Assembly: GCA_019638235.1 (NCBI GenBank)
Contig: JAHBUE010000001.1
Span: 854,492-918,491, forward strand
DNA: 64,000 bases
Direction: 5' to 3'
Origin: Cyclobacteriaceae bacterium
GTDB taxonomy: Bacteria; Bacteroidota; Bacteroidia; Cytophagales; Cyclobacteriaceae
A model generated the notes under the pieces. It did not search any database, had not been told where the DNA came from, and saw nothing but the letters and a program-made list of their open reading frames with translations. Of the stretch, positions 9,267 through 17,303 are shown one piece after another. Within the stretch, counting starts at the first letter, position 1; each line of letters opens with the position of its first letter. Position numbers and translations under genes: made by a program.

Positions 9267-10670
9267 TCATTTGTGTTTGTCTGCCCTCGTTTGAAAATTA
9301 ATTTGACAATTTGGTAACAATTCTTTTAAAATCTCCTTGTCTTCGGATGTTAAATGGTCATCGTCAATTCTCATTTGTTTCAACCTTTTAAGATTTTTTA
9401 TTTCAGGCGAAATGTATTTTATCGGATTGTCCCATATTTCTAATTTTTCAAGACTTTTAAGTTCAGAGATGTACTCGGGTATAGAATCAATTTTGTTGTC
9501 AAAAATTAGCAACTCTTTCAGGTTAGAGAGGTATTTAATTTCTTCAGGAATTCTTTCGATTTCATTGGAGTATAGATAAAGCGTTTCCAGCTTATTCAGT
9601 TTTTTGTCAAGAAATGAAATATCTGTAAAGCTATTGCCGTTTAAGGAAAGCTGAATCAGATTTGGAACACTTTTTATTTGTTCAGGAAATTTTATTAGTC
9701 CATTTCTTGAAATATCGAAATGCTCTAAGCTATCAAGGGTTGATAAATCACAATTAATTTCCTTGATTTTTGTTGCTGCAAAAGATACGCTTTTTAGTCG
9801 CTTTAACTCCTGAAGATTACATGGGAAATCACTTATCGGATTTGCTGCCATTATTAAATGTTGCAAGGATTCGATTTCCAGAATTTGTTTTGGTATTTCT
9901 GTAAAATCATTATCTGTTAAAATAGCTTTGTAAACTCCAGTGCTTTTTAGTCCATTTGGTAACAAACTCAACTCTCTGGATGTAAGTGATAAGTATTTCC
10001 CTCTATTGTCTGGTACTATTGGATTATTCCTGCTCGTGTAGAAACTTGTTTCTTTGCCTTCTATTATCTTAGTACACAAATCTGTCATTACGGATTGCAC
10101 CATAGAGTTTTCATCACCATCAATTCTGAATAACCAGCTTTTTATTCTACTGTCCGAAATAATGCAATCAATTTCAAAACCAGGTTTCCAATCAATCTTA
10201 CTGTAATCAACTTTTGAATTGTCTTTGAATGAAAACCTAACCTGACTGGGAATTTCTTCTTCTTTTGTTGAAGTAATAATTACTCTGTTTTCCGGAATGT
10301 GAATCTCTTTCTTCCAAAATTTAGTTTTTGATAGTTCGGGATAGCCTTTAATACCAAAAATAATAGCAGCCTCACCTTTAAAATTACTCGGAAAGATAAT
10401 TGTGTTATGCTCTTGCCATTTCATGTACGTCCACGAGCAAAAAAGCAAATAAACAATAGCCAGTGTAATTTGAAGCCCATTAAATATTTTTTGATTCTTA
10501 ATCAAGTAATTGACAATGGCGTCAATTATGTATAAAAGAATCCCTACTCCAATAATGTAAATTCCTAATAGAATTCCCCAAGCTCCGAATAGGGTAATAA
10601 CAAGTGGAAATGCTAAAACAATAGTTAGAAACCCAAGTGTTTTAAGTGCGCTGCCAAATAGTCTTTTCAC
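9267..10670 (-). CDS. Membrane-anchored leucine-rich-repeat protein, 467 aa
   Basis: Three hydrophobic helices fill the first 85 residues. A domain of about 130 residues that I do not recognise follows, and then roughly nine leucine-rich repeats of about 23 residues cover residues 225-450 (for example LKELLIFDNKIDSIPEYISE, pattern LxxLxLxxNxIxxIP). LRR arrays bind proteins, but no partner can be named. The gene is clearly more AT-rich than its neighbours and has Asn/Lys/Ile-rich codon use, suggesting acquisition by transfer. It stands alone between the FeoB-associated gene and the inositol monophosphatase operon. Confidence 0.85.
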   Translation of the reverse strand: MKRLFGSALKTLGFLTIVLAFPLVITLFGAWGILLGIYIIGVGILLYIIDAIVNYLIKNQKIFNGLQITLAIVYLLFCSWTYMKWQEHNTIIFPSNFKGEAAIIFGIKGYPELSKTKFWKKEIHIPENRVIITSTKEEEIPSQVRFSFKDNSKVDYSKIDWKPGFEIDCIISDSRIKSWLFRIDGDENSMVQSVMTDLCTKIIEGKETSFYTSRNNPIVPDNRGKYLSLTSRELSLLPNGLKSTGVYKAILTDNDFTEIPKQILEIESLQHLIMAANPISDFPCNLQELKRLKSVSFAATKIKEINCDLSTLDSLEHFDISRNGLIKFPEQIKSVPNLIQLSLNGNSFTDISFLDKKLNKLETLYLYSNEIERIPEEIKYLSNLKELLIFDNKIDSIPEYISELKSLEKLEIWDNPIKYISPEIKNLKRLKQMRIDDDHLTSEDKEILKELLPNCQINFQTRADKHK

Positions 10671-10739
10671 TGTCTTTTATTTACATTACTTCACTTTAGA
10701 TTCGTGTCAGAGGCATGCGATACTGTTTCCTACACCTAC

Positions 10740-11546
10740 CTAACCCTGCTTAAACCAAAGCTTATGAATAACCCTAAGCATTTCATTATGTACTGCCCCG
10801 GCTGCCACTAATTCGCCACCATACAGAAAATTATCTCCGCCCGAAAAGTCGGTTACTTTGCCACCGGCTTGCTGAACAATGAAGGCGCCTGCGGCAACAT
10901 CCCACGCATTCAGGTTGTATTCAAAAAAGCCATCCATTTTTCCACTCGCTACGTATGCTAAGTCCATGGCCGCACTTCCCAGTCTGCGTATGCCGTGTGT
11001 TTTTTCTAAAAACAGTTTTATAATGTCTAAGTAAACTTCGCGCTTGTTAAGATGGTAGTAAGGAAACCCTGTTGCCAACAAGCTTTCCTGCAAGGTGTTA
11101 ACAGATGAAACCCGGATAGGTTTATCGTTACAATAGGCAGGCTCGTTTTCAATTGCATAGTAGCAATCATCGTTCGCAACATCATAAACCGCACCTAACA
11201 CCACTTTATTCTTGTAAGCAAGTGCAATGCTGATGGCAAATACGGGTAAGCCGTGCATAAAGTTGGTTGTGCCGTCAAGTGGGTCTATAATCCAGATATA
11301 TTCCTGGTCTTTGATGGCTTCGGCTGTTCCTTCTTCGGTAATAAATCCGCTGTCTGGAATAAACTTTTTTAACGCTTGCACCAGCCTGATTTCGGCTTCT
11401 TTGTCAACATACGAAACGAGGTTATTGAACCCCTCTTTAAACTCAATTTTCGAGCGGTCGAATTCAGCGGCTTCTTTTCTTATAAACCCGCCAACTTCGC
11501 GGCAGAGCTGAATTACATCTTTTTTTAGATTAGCCAACGATACCAT
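10740..11546 (-). CDS. suhB: Inositol monophosphatase family protein (SuhB-like)
   Basis: The metal-binding motif IDPLDGTTNF and the second motif WDVAAGAF that define the inositol-monophosphatase family are both present, with EEG upstream for the third metal ligand. The length of 268 aa is typical. The start is taken at MVSLANLKK rather than nine codons upstream. Substrates in this family include myo-inositol-1-phosphate and related sugar phosphates; SuhB also has a role in rRNA processing in enterobacteria, which should not be assumed here. It is 45 bases downstream of rsmI in the same direction. Confidence 0.9.
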   Translation of the reverse strand: MVSLANLKKDVIQLCREVGGFIRKEAAEFDRSKIEFKEGFNNLVSYVDKEAEIRLVQALKKFIPDSGFITEEGTAEAIKDQEYIWIIDPLDGTTNFMHGLPVFAISIALAYKNKVVLGAVYDVANDDCYYAIENEPAYCNDKPIRVSSVNTLQESLLATGFPYYHLNKREVYLDIIKLFLEKTHGIRRLGSAAMDLAYVASGKMDGFFEYNLNAWDVAAGAFIVQQAGGKVTDFSGGDNFLYGGELVAAGAVHNEMLRVIHKLWFKQG

Positions 11547-11591
11547 AGACTTTATATCAACAGGATAGAACAAGATATTGTTTCAATATAC

Positions 11592-12275
11592 TCACGATTT
11601 TCCACTCACCACAATTACAATTTCGCCTTTTACTTCTTTAGCCGAAAACCATGCATGAACGTCTTCCAAACTTCCGCTCTTTGTTTCTTCATAGAGTTTG
11701 GTCAGCTCGCGCGAAACGGAAACGGGGCGGTCGCTCCCGAAATATTCCTTAAATTGTTCTAATGTTTTTATCAACCGGTGAGGTGATTCATAAAACACCA
11801 TTGTGCGTTCTTCTTCCGCTAATTTTTTTAATAACGTTTGCCTTCCTTTTTTGTGCGGAAGAAATCCTTCAAACACAAACCGGTCGCACGGCAACCCGGA
11901 TTTAACCAATGCCGGAACAAACGCAGTTGCACCGGGCAAACATTCAACTTTTATAGCTGCCTTTAACGCTTCGCGAACAATCAAAAAACCGGGGTCGGAA
12001 ATACCGGGCGTTCCGGCATCGCTTATCAGCGCCATAGTTTCGCCTTGTTGCAGCCGTTTTACAAGCCCCTCTACAACTTTATGTTCGTTAAAATTATGAA
12101 AGCTTTGCAGCGGGCGATTAATAACATAATGCTTCAGCAACTTACCGGACGTGCGCGTGTCTTCCGCCAGTATCAGATCAACCGATTTTAGCACCTCTAA
12201 TGCCCTAAGGGTAATGTCGCCCAAATTGCCGATGGGTGTTGGCACAATGTATAAGGATGAAGAAAGAGCCGTCAT
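11592..12275 (-). CDS. rsmI: 16S rRNA (cytidine1402-2'-O)-methyltransferase RsmI
   Basis: Typical RsmI motifs are [10 protein letters not shown] at the N-terminus, [20 protein letters not shown] (the SAM-binding region of tetrapyrrole-methylase-fold enzymes), and [14 protein letters not shown]. The length of 227 aa is normal for the compact form. It methylates the ribose of C1402 in the ribosomal P site. Its start codon overlaps the stop of the pterin dehydratase gene (TCAT on the plus strand), so the two are translationally coupled. Confidence 0.95.
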   Translation of the reverse strand: MTALSSSLYIVPTPIGNLGDITLRALEVLKSVDLILAEDTRTSGKLLKHYVINRPLQSFHNFNEHKVVEGLVKRLQQGETMALISDAGTPGISDPGFLIVREALKAAIKVECLPGATAFVPALVKSGLPCDRFVFEGFLPHKKGRQTLLKKLAEEERTMVFYESPHRLIKTLEQFKEYFGSDRPVSVSRELTKLYEETKSGSLEDVHAWFSAKEVKGEIVIVVSGKS

Positions 12276-12505
12276 GAAGCCAATGCGTCAATGGCTTCTG
12301 CCAGTTTCAAATCTTTTTCTGTTACCGTGTTGCCGGCATCGTGGGTACAGAGTTCAAAGCTCACGGTGTTCCAGGTGTTTGTCCACGTAGGGTGATGATT
12401 CATTTTTTCGGCTACTATGGCTACGCGGGTCATAAAGCCAAAGGCTTCTGTAAAATCTTTAAACGTAAATGTTTTTATCAGTCTGTTGTTTTCCGTTCTC
12501 CACAT
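12272..12505 (-). CDS. phhB: 4a-hydroxytetrahydrobiopterin dehydratase (PCD family)
   Basis: The short PCD fold is recognisable from the [10 protein letters not shown] helix, the active-site segment MNHHPTW and the final [12 protein letters not shown]. The start at MWRTENNRL gives 77 aa, matching the compact Bacteroidota version; the longer upstream frame has no similarity to the family. The enzyme dehydrates 4a-carbinolamine pterin after aromatic amino-acid hydroxylation, and related proteins take part in molybdopterin or pterin metabolism. It overlaps rsmI by four bases. Confidence 0.88.
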   Translation of the reverse strand: MWRTENNRLIKTFTFKDFTEAFGFMTRVAIVAEKMNHHPTWTNTWNTVSFELCTHDAGNTVTEKDLKLAEAIDALAS

Positions 12506-12548
12506 GGCATAATCCGTTTTAGATAGTCCGCAAAGATACCAAAACTGC

Positions 12549-12599
12549 CATGCCGGCCATTGAGCCGGCATCTCCTGCATCGCGGCTCAAGGCCGCGAT
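12549..12599. repeat. Pair of inverted REP-like hairpins (BIME-like)
   Basis: Two perfect hairpins lie back to back: ATGCCGGC-cattga-GCCGGCAT (8-bp arms) and, six bases further on, CATCGCGGC-tcaag-GCCGCGATG (9-bp arms). Read on opposite strands they share the core GGCTCAA(T)GGCC, so they look like two copies of one palindromic unit in inverted orientation, as in bacterial interspersed mosaic elements. There is no T tract, so they are not simple terminators. Confidence 0.65.
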
Positions 12600-12690
12600 G
12601 ACTTCAAAGCAGGGTTTGTGGTATTTTTGCGGACAATCATCTCAGTTTTTGACCGGAACGAAAATACAAAATTTGATTGCTAATACAGAC

Positions 12691-12951
12691 TTAAAGCGCA
12701 ATCAATCCTTCAATGGCAGCCGCTTTCTGGTAAATTTCAATAACGGTATCGCTGGAAGGCGCCATAATCTGCGCGGTAATACTGGTATAATTTCCCTGGC
12801 TTGAGGCTTTTTCGGTTACTTCGTGCGTGGGGAAAAGGTTTTTTACATCCTGTTCTTTTCCTTTCGGAACGATGAATTTGAACATATACAACGATGGCCA
12901 GCTATAATGCTGGTTGAGTTTTTCACGAAAGGACTCGACTGAATTATCCAT
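12691..12951 (-). CDS. DUF493 family protein
   Basis: A protein of 86 aa starting MDNSVESFREKL, with the DUF493/YbeD-type pattern YMFKFIVPKG then a Thr/Ser-rich strand (GNYTSITAQIMAPSSD) and a final helix (VIEIYQKAAAIEGL). The family has an ACT-like ferredoxin fold; in enterobacteria YbeD is thought to act in lipoate-related regulation, but the role here is unknown. The eight residues upstream of the chosen ATG lie in the terminator of the preceding gene, which supports the internal start. Confidence 0.82.
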   Translation of the reverse strand: MDNSVESFREKLNQHYSWPSLYMFKFIVPKGKEQDVKNLFPTHEVTEKASSQGNYTSITAQIMAPSSDTVIEIYQKAAAIEGLIAL

Positions 12952-12984
12952 AAAATAAAAACGTCCGGAGCACACCCCGGACGT
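12951..12984 (-). terminator. Rho-independent terminator of ppiD
   Basis: On the minus strand an 8-bp GC-rich stem (ACGTCCGG / CCGGACGT, 8-base loop) is followed by a run TTTTATTTTA. It lies 23 bases beyond the ppiD stop and overlaps the start codon of the DUF493 gene. Confidence 0.8.
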
Positions 12985-13006
12985 CCCGTAAAGGTGTTAC
13001 CTGTAA

Positions 13007-15112
13007 TTAATAAAACTTATAGCGTTTGTCAATAATTTCAGCATCGTGCTTGATGGCTTCGGCAATGGTTGACGAGTTGCGGTTAATGGCGCTTTGCTGC
13101 AATTGTGTTTTAAACATGCTGTACTCGCCAACGGCCGGTGCCGAGGTTTTAGTCTGCACTTCAATAATCAACACGCCATTTTCTCCGGCATAGGGTGTTG
13201 AGCGTTTACCGTCTTCCAATGCAAAGGCGCGCCCAACAGCCACCGGGTCAAAACCGGCAGAAGTGAGAGTGCTTGAACTGGGTTTAAGGCTGTTGTTGGT
13301 ATATACGGTAGCATCTTTACCATAAGCAGAAGCTATTTCATCCAATGTGCCCTGAAGGTTGTTCAGCTTTTCCACGATGATTTTTCCTTTCAGTTCATTT
13401 TTTACGGCAGGTGTAATTTCTTCTTTAGCCAACTCAAAAGGTTTGTAACCTTTTTCTGTTTCACCGGTCATTACGGCTACTGCATATTGGTCGCGTAAGT
13501 CAAATACTTCCGAAACCTTGCCAACTTTTGCATCGCGGAAGAGCCACTGAACAACCGCGCGAGCCTCGCCCAGGTTGTTTACTCTGCGGTCGGACGGAAG
13601 TACGTTTTTCGCTTCGTAAATAGTGTATCCTTCTTTGTTGGCACGTTCTGTAAATTCTTTTTCGTTGCTTAGCTGTCCGGCAAACATTTCGGCTTTGCGA
13701 ATGGCGTTGTTTATAGAGGCATCGCTGGGAAGAACCTCACGGTCAATCACGGCTATGTCATAATATTTGTTGTCTTTAACTTCGGTTACGTCAATAATGT
13801 GATAACCAAAATCGGTTTCAACAACATCGTTCAGCACGCCCTTTTTAGTAGCGCCAAAAACGGCATCTTGAAAAGGCTTCACCATATCACCCGTGCTAAA
13901 CCAGCCCAGGTCGCCACCACGCATAGCGGTTCCGTCTGTTCCAAATTCCTGCGCTTTTTCGGCAAAGTCAGCACCTGCTTTAATGTCTTTTAAAATATCG
14001 CGCGCTTTTTCTTTGGCAGTTTTTTTAGAGGCATCACTGTCGTCATCCCAACGGATAAGAATATGGCTTGCACGTGCGCTGAAGATGGTGTCTTTTCCAA
14101 CCTTGGAAAGTTTAACGAGTTTGTACGAATCTTCATCTAAAAAAGGCCCTTTCACTTCGCCAGGGGCAAGTTCATCGAGGGTGATAAACGGAGGCAATGC
14201 CGAAACGGGGTAGCGATTGTAGGCTATCTCCGCATTCTCTGCATTAATGAGAGCAAACAGCGAATCGTTTTCAGTGGCATTGAAATCTGCCGCAAGGCGG
14301 GTTAATTCTTCACGAAACGAAAGCGAATCTTCGGCAGAGGGAAGCACCTCAAAGTTTACAAACTTCATGTTGCGGGTAGCTTCGGTTTTGTATCGCTCCT
14401 TGTTTTTGTTGTAGTATGCTTTCAGTTCGGCATCCGTAGGGTGCACGGTAGTATCGCTTACAGAAAAATAAGGCACATACAGGTACCTGATTTCTGCCAC
14501 GTCATTTTGGAGATGATAATCTTTTTCCGCTTCCGCAGAAGTTACATAGGCGCTTTTAATCAACAGGTTTTCGTATTTGATACGCTGACGACCGGGTTGT
14601 AAATCGCGCTGGAAAATTTCCCATTGCATACGGTCGGGCGAGTTTACGGGCGCCATTTTAATGGCGTTCAGGTATTCGCTTAGCTGGCTGCGGTCGAACT
14701 GCCCGGTTTGCGGATTGGTAAATGATTGTTTGATGCCTTCGCTGATATTCTTGCCACTTATCATATCGGCTACTTCATCGCTTGTAACAACAACACCGGT
14801 CTTTTTGAATTGCGGTTCAATGGCATGGCGAAGAATCAGCATTTCCCACGCTTGTTCGCGCAGGGTTGGCATTTCGGCATCGCCCGGCTGACGGTTGAAA
14901 TACATCATGTAGTTGGCTTCGCGTTCACGCACAGCCTGCTGATATTCGTTCAGCGAAACCGTATGCCCGGCTATTTCGCCAACTGAATCATCGTTAAAAA
15001 GAACAGAATTGCTGCTAAAAACATCCTGGAGTACAAATGCAGCTATTGCCACAAAAACAAAAACCACCACCCAGGTGCCCATCTTACTTCTCAACGTTCC
15101 GATAAATGCCAT
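13007..15112 (-). CDS. ppiD: Periplasmic peptidyl-prolyl isomerase, PpiD/SurA type, 701 aa
   Basis: A single N-terminal membrane anchor (residues 13-33) precedes a SurA-N-like chaperone region and one parvulin domain at about 347-447 with the family landmarks ASHILI, FGTDGTAMRGGDLGWF and FGYHIIDV. A second region of parvulin-like layout lies near 500-600 without the full motif. The family folds outer-membrane and secreted proteins. It stands upstream of DUF493 and downstream of the CNNM/lptC cluster, consistent with envelope biogenesis. The length is typical for Bacteroidota PpiD-like proteins. Confidence 0.92.
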   Translation of the reverse strand: MAFIGTLRSKMGTWVVVFVFVAIAAFVLQDVFSSNSVLFNDDSVGEIAGHTVSLNEYQQAVREREANYMMYFNRQPGDAEMPTLREQAWEMLILRHAIEPQFKKTGVVVTSDEVADMISGKNISEGIKQSFTNPQTGQFDRSQLSEYLNAIKMAPVNSPDRMQWEIFQRDLQPGRQRIKYENLLIKSAYVTSAEAEKDYHLQNDVAEIRYLYVPYFSVSDTTVHPTDAELKAYYNKNKERYKTEATRNMKFVNFEVLPSAEDSLSFREELTRLAADFNATENDSLFALINAENAEIAYNRYPVSALPPFITLDELAPGEVKGPFLDEDSYKLVKLSKVGKDTIFSARASHILIRWDDDSDASKKTAKEKARDILKDIKAGADFAEKAQEFGTDGTAMRGGDLGWFSTGDMVKPFQDAVFGATKKGVLNDVVETDFGYHIIDVTEVKDNKYYDIAVIDREVLPSDASINNAIRKAEMFAGQLSNEKEFTERANKEGYTIYEAKNVLPSDRRVNNLGEARAVVQWLFRDAKVGKVSEVFDLRDQYAVAVMTGETEKGYKPFELAKEEITPAVKNELKGKIIVEKLNNLQGTLDEIASAYGKDATVYTNNSLKPSSSTLTSAGFDPVAVGRAFALEDGKRSTPYAGENGVLIIEVQTKTSAPAVGEYSMFKTQLQQSAINRNSSTIAEAIKHDAEIIDKRYKFY

Positions 15113-15135
15113 AAAATCTAATTTTTTAAAGACCG

Positions 15136-15143
15136 CAAATTTA
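15136..15143 (-). promoter_or_regulatory. Candidate -7 box of ppiD promoter
   Basis: TAAATTTG on the minus strand fits the Bacteroidota -7 consensus TAnnTTTG and would give a leader of about 17 bases. No TTTG lies at the ideal -33 position. Confidence 0.4.
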
Positions 15144-15234
15144 ACCCGCTTTGCCGATTAGAAAAACAGGTTTCTGAAAATAAACGGATAATTATTTGAC
15201 TTATAACTTGCTGTAAATTAGCCTGTTAGTGAAG

Positions 15235-16509
15235 TCATGCTTCGGCCTGATACGTCATCAGCACCGTGTCGGTACGGTTGTCGAGGGTGGATTGCACGGT
15301 AAACGTAAAAGGCGGGATGGATACCGTTTCTCCGGGCTGGGGAAGGTTTTCGGTATGGCTCAAAATAAGCCCCCCAACGGTTTCATAATCGCCTGTTGGC
15401 AGATTCCAGCCGTAGGTATCGTTAAGGTAGTCTATCTCTAAGCGGGCGCTGAGCAACCAGGTATTTTTGTCAAGTTGCTGCTCGGTAAGGTTATCTTCAT
15501 CATGCTCGTCTTCAATTTCCCCGAAAATTTCTTCAATCACATCTTCCATGCTCACTAACCCAGAGGTTCCGCCAAATTCATCTACCACAACAGCAAGGCT
15601 TTTTTGTTGATTGATAAACCGCACCATTAGCTCGTTGGCCGGAGTGGTTTCGGGAACGATGATGATAGAGGTGAGCATGTCTTCAATTCTTTCGGGTTTT
15701 TTAAACAGTTCCGAAGAGTGGCAATACCCGATTATCTCATCGATGGTGTCTTTATAAATTAAAATTTTTGAGTGCCCGCTTTCTATAAATGCCTGCCGGA
15801 GTTTTTCAACCCCGTCCTGCACATCAACGGCAACGATTTCCGTTCGGGGTATCATGCACTCGCGCACTTTAACCGATTTAAACTCCAGCGCATTGTGAAA
15901 GATTTTTTTATCCAATTCAATTTCTTCGTCTTCGTGTTTTACACGCTGCATGTTCTTCAGGTAGTTATTCAAATCAGTAAGTCCGAATACAGGCTTCTCA
16001 TCTGAATATTCTGTTTTAAAAATTTTGGTGATAACAAATTTCGATACCGAAACAATAAGAATAACAACCGGGTAGAGTATGTAATATATTATGTTGAACG
16101 GCACGGCCAGGGCATTCAGCATAACGTTAGGATTAATCAGGAACAAACTCTTGGGCAGAAACTCGGCAGTAAACAATACAATGATGGTTGCTGCAAGGGT
16201 TTGTAAAATCAAGATGGCCGCTTCGTTTTGAAAAGTATCGGGGAGTATGGTATGAAACTGCGGCTCTAATAGCTGCGCCATAAAAATGCCATAGAGCACC
16301 AGCGTAACGGTGTTACCAACCAATGTGGTGCCTATAAACAGCGAAGGTTTTTTAATGAACTTGGAAAATATTTTTCCGGAAACGGTTCCCTGTTTTCCCT
16401 GGAGTTCGAGTTGAAGTCTGTTGGCTGAGATAAACGCGATTTCTATTCCTGAAAAAAAGAAGGAAAAAACAAGCGTAATTAAAATAAGAACAACCAGGGT
16501 TGGTTCCAT
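15235..16509 (-). CDS. CNNM / CBS-pair transporter-associated protein (HlyC/CorC type)
   Basis: The N-terminal CNNM (DUF21) domain has about four membrane segments with the FSGIEIAFISANRLQLE motif. A CBS pair follows (CMIPRTEIVAVD ... VVVDEFGGTSGLVSMEDV), then a C-terminal CorC_HlyC domain. The start is placed at MEPTLVVL, because the 27 upstream residues of the frame overlap the next gene. The family includes magnesium/cobalt efflux proteins (CorC, PaeA) and the gliding protein GldE; without a gldD neighbour the latter name is not justified. Its start lies one base past the stop of the 51-aa gene. Confidence 0.88.
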   Translation of the reverse strand: MEPTLVVLILITLVFSFFFSGIEIAFISANRLQLELQGKQGTVSGKIFSKFIKKPSLFIGTTLVGNTVTLVLYGIFMAQLLEPQFHTILPDTFQNEAAILILQTLAATIIVLFTAEFLPKSLFLINPNVMLNALAVPFNIIYYILYPVVILIVSVSKFVITKIFKTEYSDEKPVFGLTDLNNYLKNMQRVKHEDEEIELDKKIFHNALEFKSVKVRECMIPRTEIVAVDVQDGVEKLRQAFIESGHSKILIYKDTIDEIIGYCHSSELFKKPERIEDMLTSIIIVPETTPANELMVRFINQQKSLAVVVDEFGGTSGLVSMEDVIEEIFGEIEDEHDEDNLTEQQLDKNTWLLSARLEIDYLNDTYGWNLPTGDYETVGGLILSHTENLPQPGETVSIPPFTFTVQSTLDNRTDTVLMTYQAEA

Positions 16510-16510
16510 G

Positions 16511-16666
16511 CTACCTGCGTTTTCGATAGGTGAATATAAAAAAGAAAACCACAGAGAGCATGATAGCCCAATAGGCATCGCCAAGGCCAAGCGTCATGAT
16601 TTGGTGTATACCGATAATCAGAAAAACTACGGAAAGCGAAAGCAACAAAATGTCCGGTAATTTCAT
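16511..16666 (-). CDS. Small membrane protein, 51 aa
   Basis: The frame MKLPDILLLSL... encodes two transmembrane helices (about residues 5-24 and 29-45) and ends in a basic tail, YRKRR. The internal ATG is chosen because the upstream part of the frame runs through the end of lptC. It is separated from the CNNM gene by one base and follows lptC by 28 bases, so it is almost certainly part of the same operon. No family is recognised; position suggests an envelope role. Confidence 0.7.
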   Translation of the reverse strand: MKLPDILLLSLSVVFLIIGIHQIMTLGLGDAYWAIMLSVVFFFIFTYRKRR

Positions 16667-16694
16667 AAGCCTGCAAAGATAATAAATTGAAGGG

Positions 16695-17246
16695 CTATTG
16701 CGCTTGCAAAACGGGCTGTTGTTCGCCTTCTTCAATGGTAAATTCGCCTTGCGGCTTTTTAATGGTATAGGACGACATATCCTGTTTGGCTTCAAGCCCT
16801 TCGCCATAAATCACCTCGGTTTGCATGCGTATAGTCACAAACTTTTCGGTGTATATTTCTTCTTTATCAGGTCTCCAGAAGAGTTCTTCAGTGTTGAGTT
16901 GTTCGTTTTTTTCAAGATTGATTACTTCCACTTTGCCGGTAGCTTTCCAGGTGTTGTCTTTCTTGGTGTAATAGGCTGTGTTGGCGCGTAACGTTGAAGT
17001 CATGCTGCCGTCTTCTCCGAAAAACTCTAAATATATGCCTTGCGGAAATTCGCGGTCGCCATTTTGGTATTCATACAGCACATCGGCCAACATTTTTACT
17101 TTTACTACCTGATTTTCGCTGTAAAACAGTTCAACAGTTTCCGCTTCACGATATGGCCCTTCGTATTCCAACGGTTGTGTTAGTTTATTTTTTCCGCATC
17201 CGGAAAGCACAAGCACCAATAATACTATGAAAGAAATGTTTCGCAT
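16695..17246 (-). CDS. lptC: LPS export lipoprotein LptC
   Basis: A lipobox (LVLSGC, Cys17) precedes an LptC/OstA-like beta-jellyroll: repeated strands such as VKVKMLADVLYEY, TSTLRANTAYYTKKD, WKATGKVEVIN and the characteristic LNTEELFW. LptC links the LptB2FG extractor to the periplasmic LptA bridge. In Bacteroidota it is commonly a lipoprotein of this size (183 aa). No other lpt gene is in the window; neighbours are a TPR protein and an outer-membrane barrel. Confidence 0.9.
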   Translation of the reverse strand: MRNISFIVLLVLVLSGCGKNKLTQPLEYEGPYREAETVELFYSENQVVKVKMLADVLYEYQNGDREFPQGIYLEFFGEDGSMTSTLRANTAYYTKKDNTWKATGKVEVINLEKNEQLNTEELFWRPDKEEIYTEKFVTIRMQTEVIYGEGLEAKQDMSSYTIKKPQGEFTIEEGEQQPVLQAQ

Positions 17247-17251
17247 AAATG

Positions 17252-17282
17252 AAAAAGAGGCTGACGTTTAAGTCAACCTCTT
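17252..17282 (-). terminator. Terminator after the TPR gene
   Basis: On the minus strand AAGAGGTTGAC pairs with GTCAGCCTCTT (one mismatch, 6-base loop) and is followed by TTTC. It sits between the TPR gene stop and the lptC start. Confidence 0.6.
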
Positions 17283-17303
17283 CTTATATTTTTTTGATTT
17301 TGT

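Noticed and set aside
10693..10715. CGTGTCAGAGGCATG near the LRR gene as another REP palindrome
   Set aside because: It has the CGTGTC string but no complementary arm.
15235..16509. Naming the CNNM/CBS gene gldE
   Set aside because: Domain order fits GldE, but no gldD or other gliding gene is adjacent, and the same architecture is shared by CorC/PaeA-type proteins.
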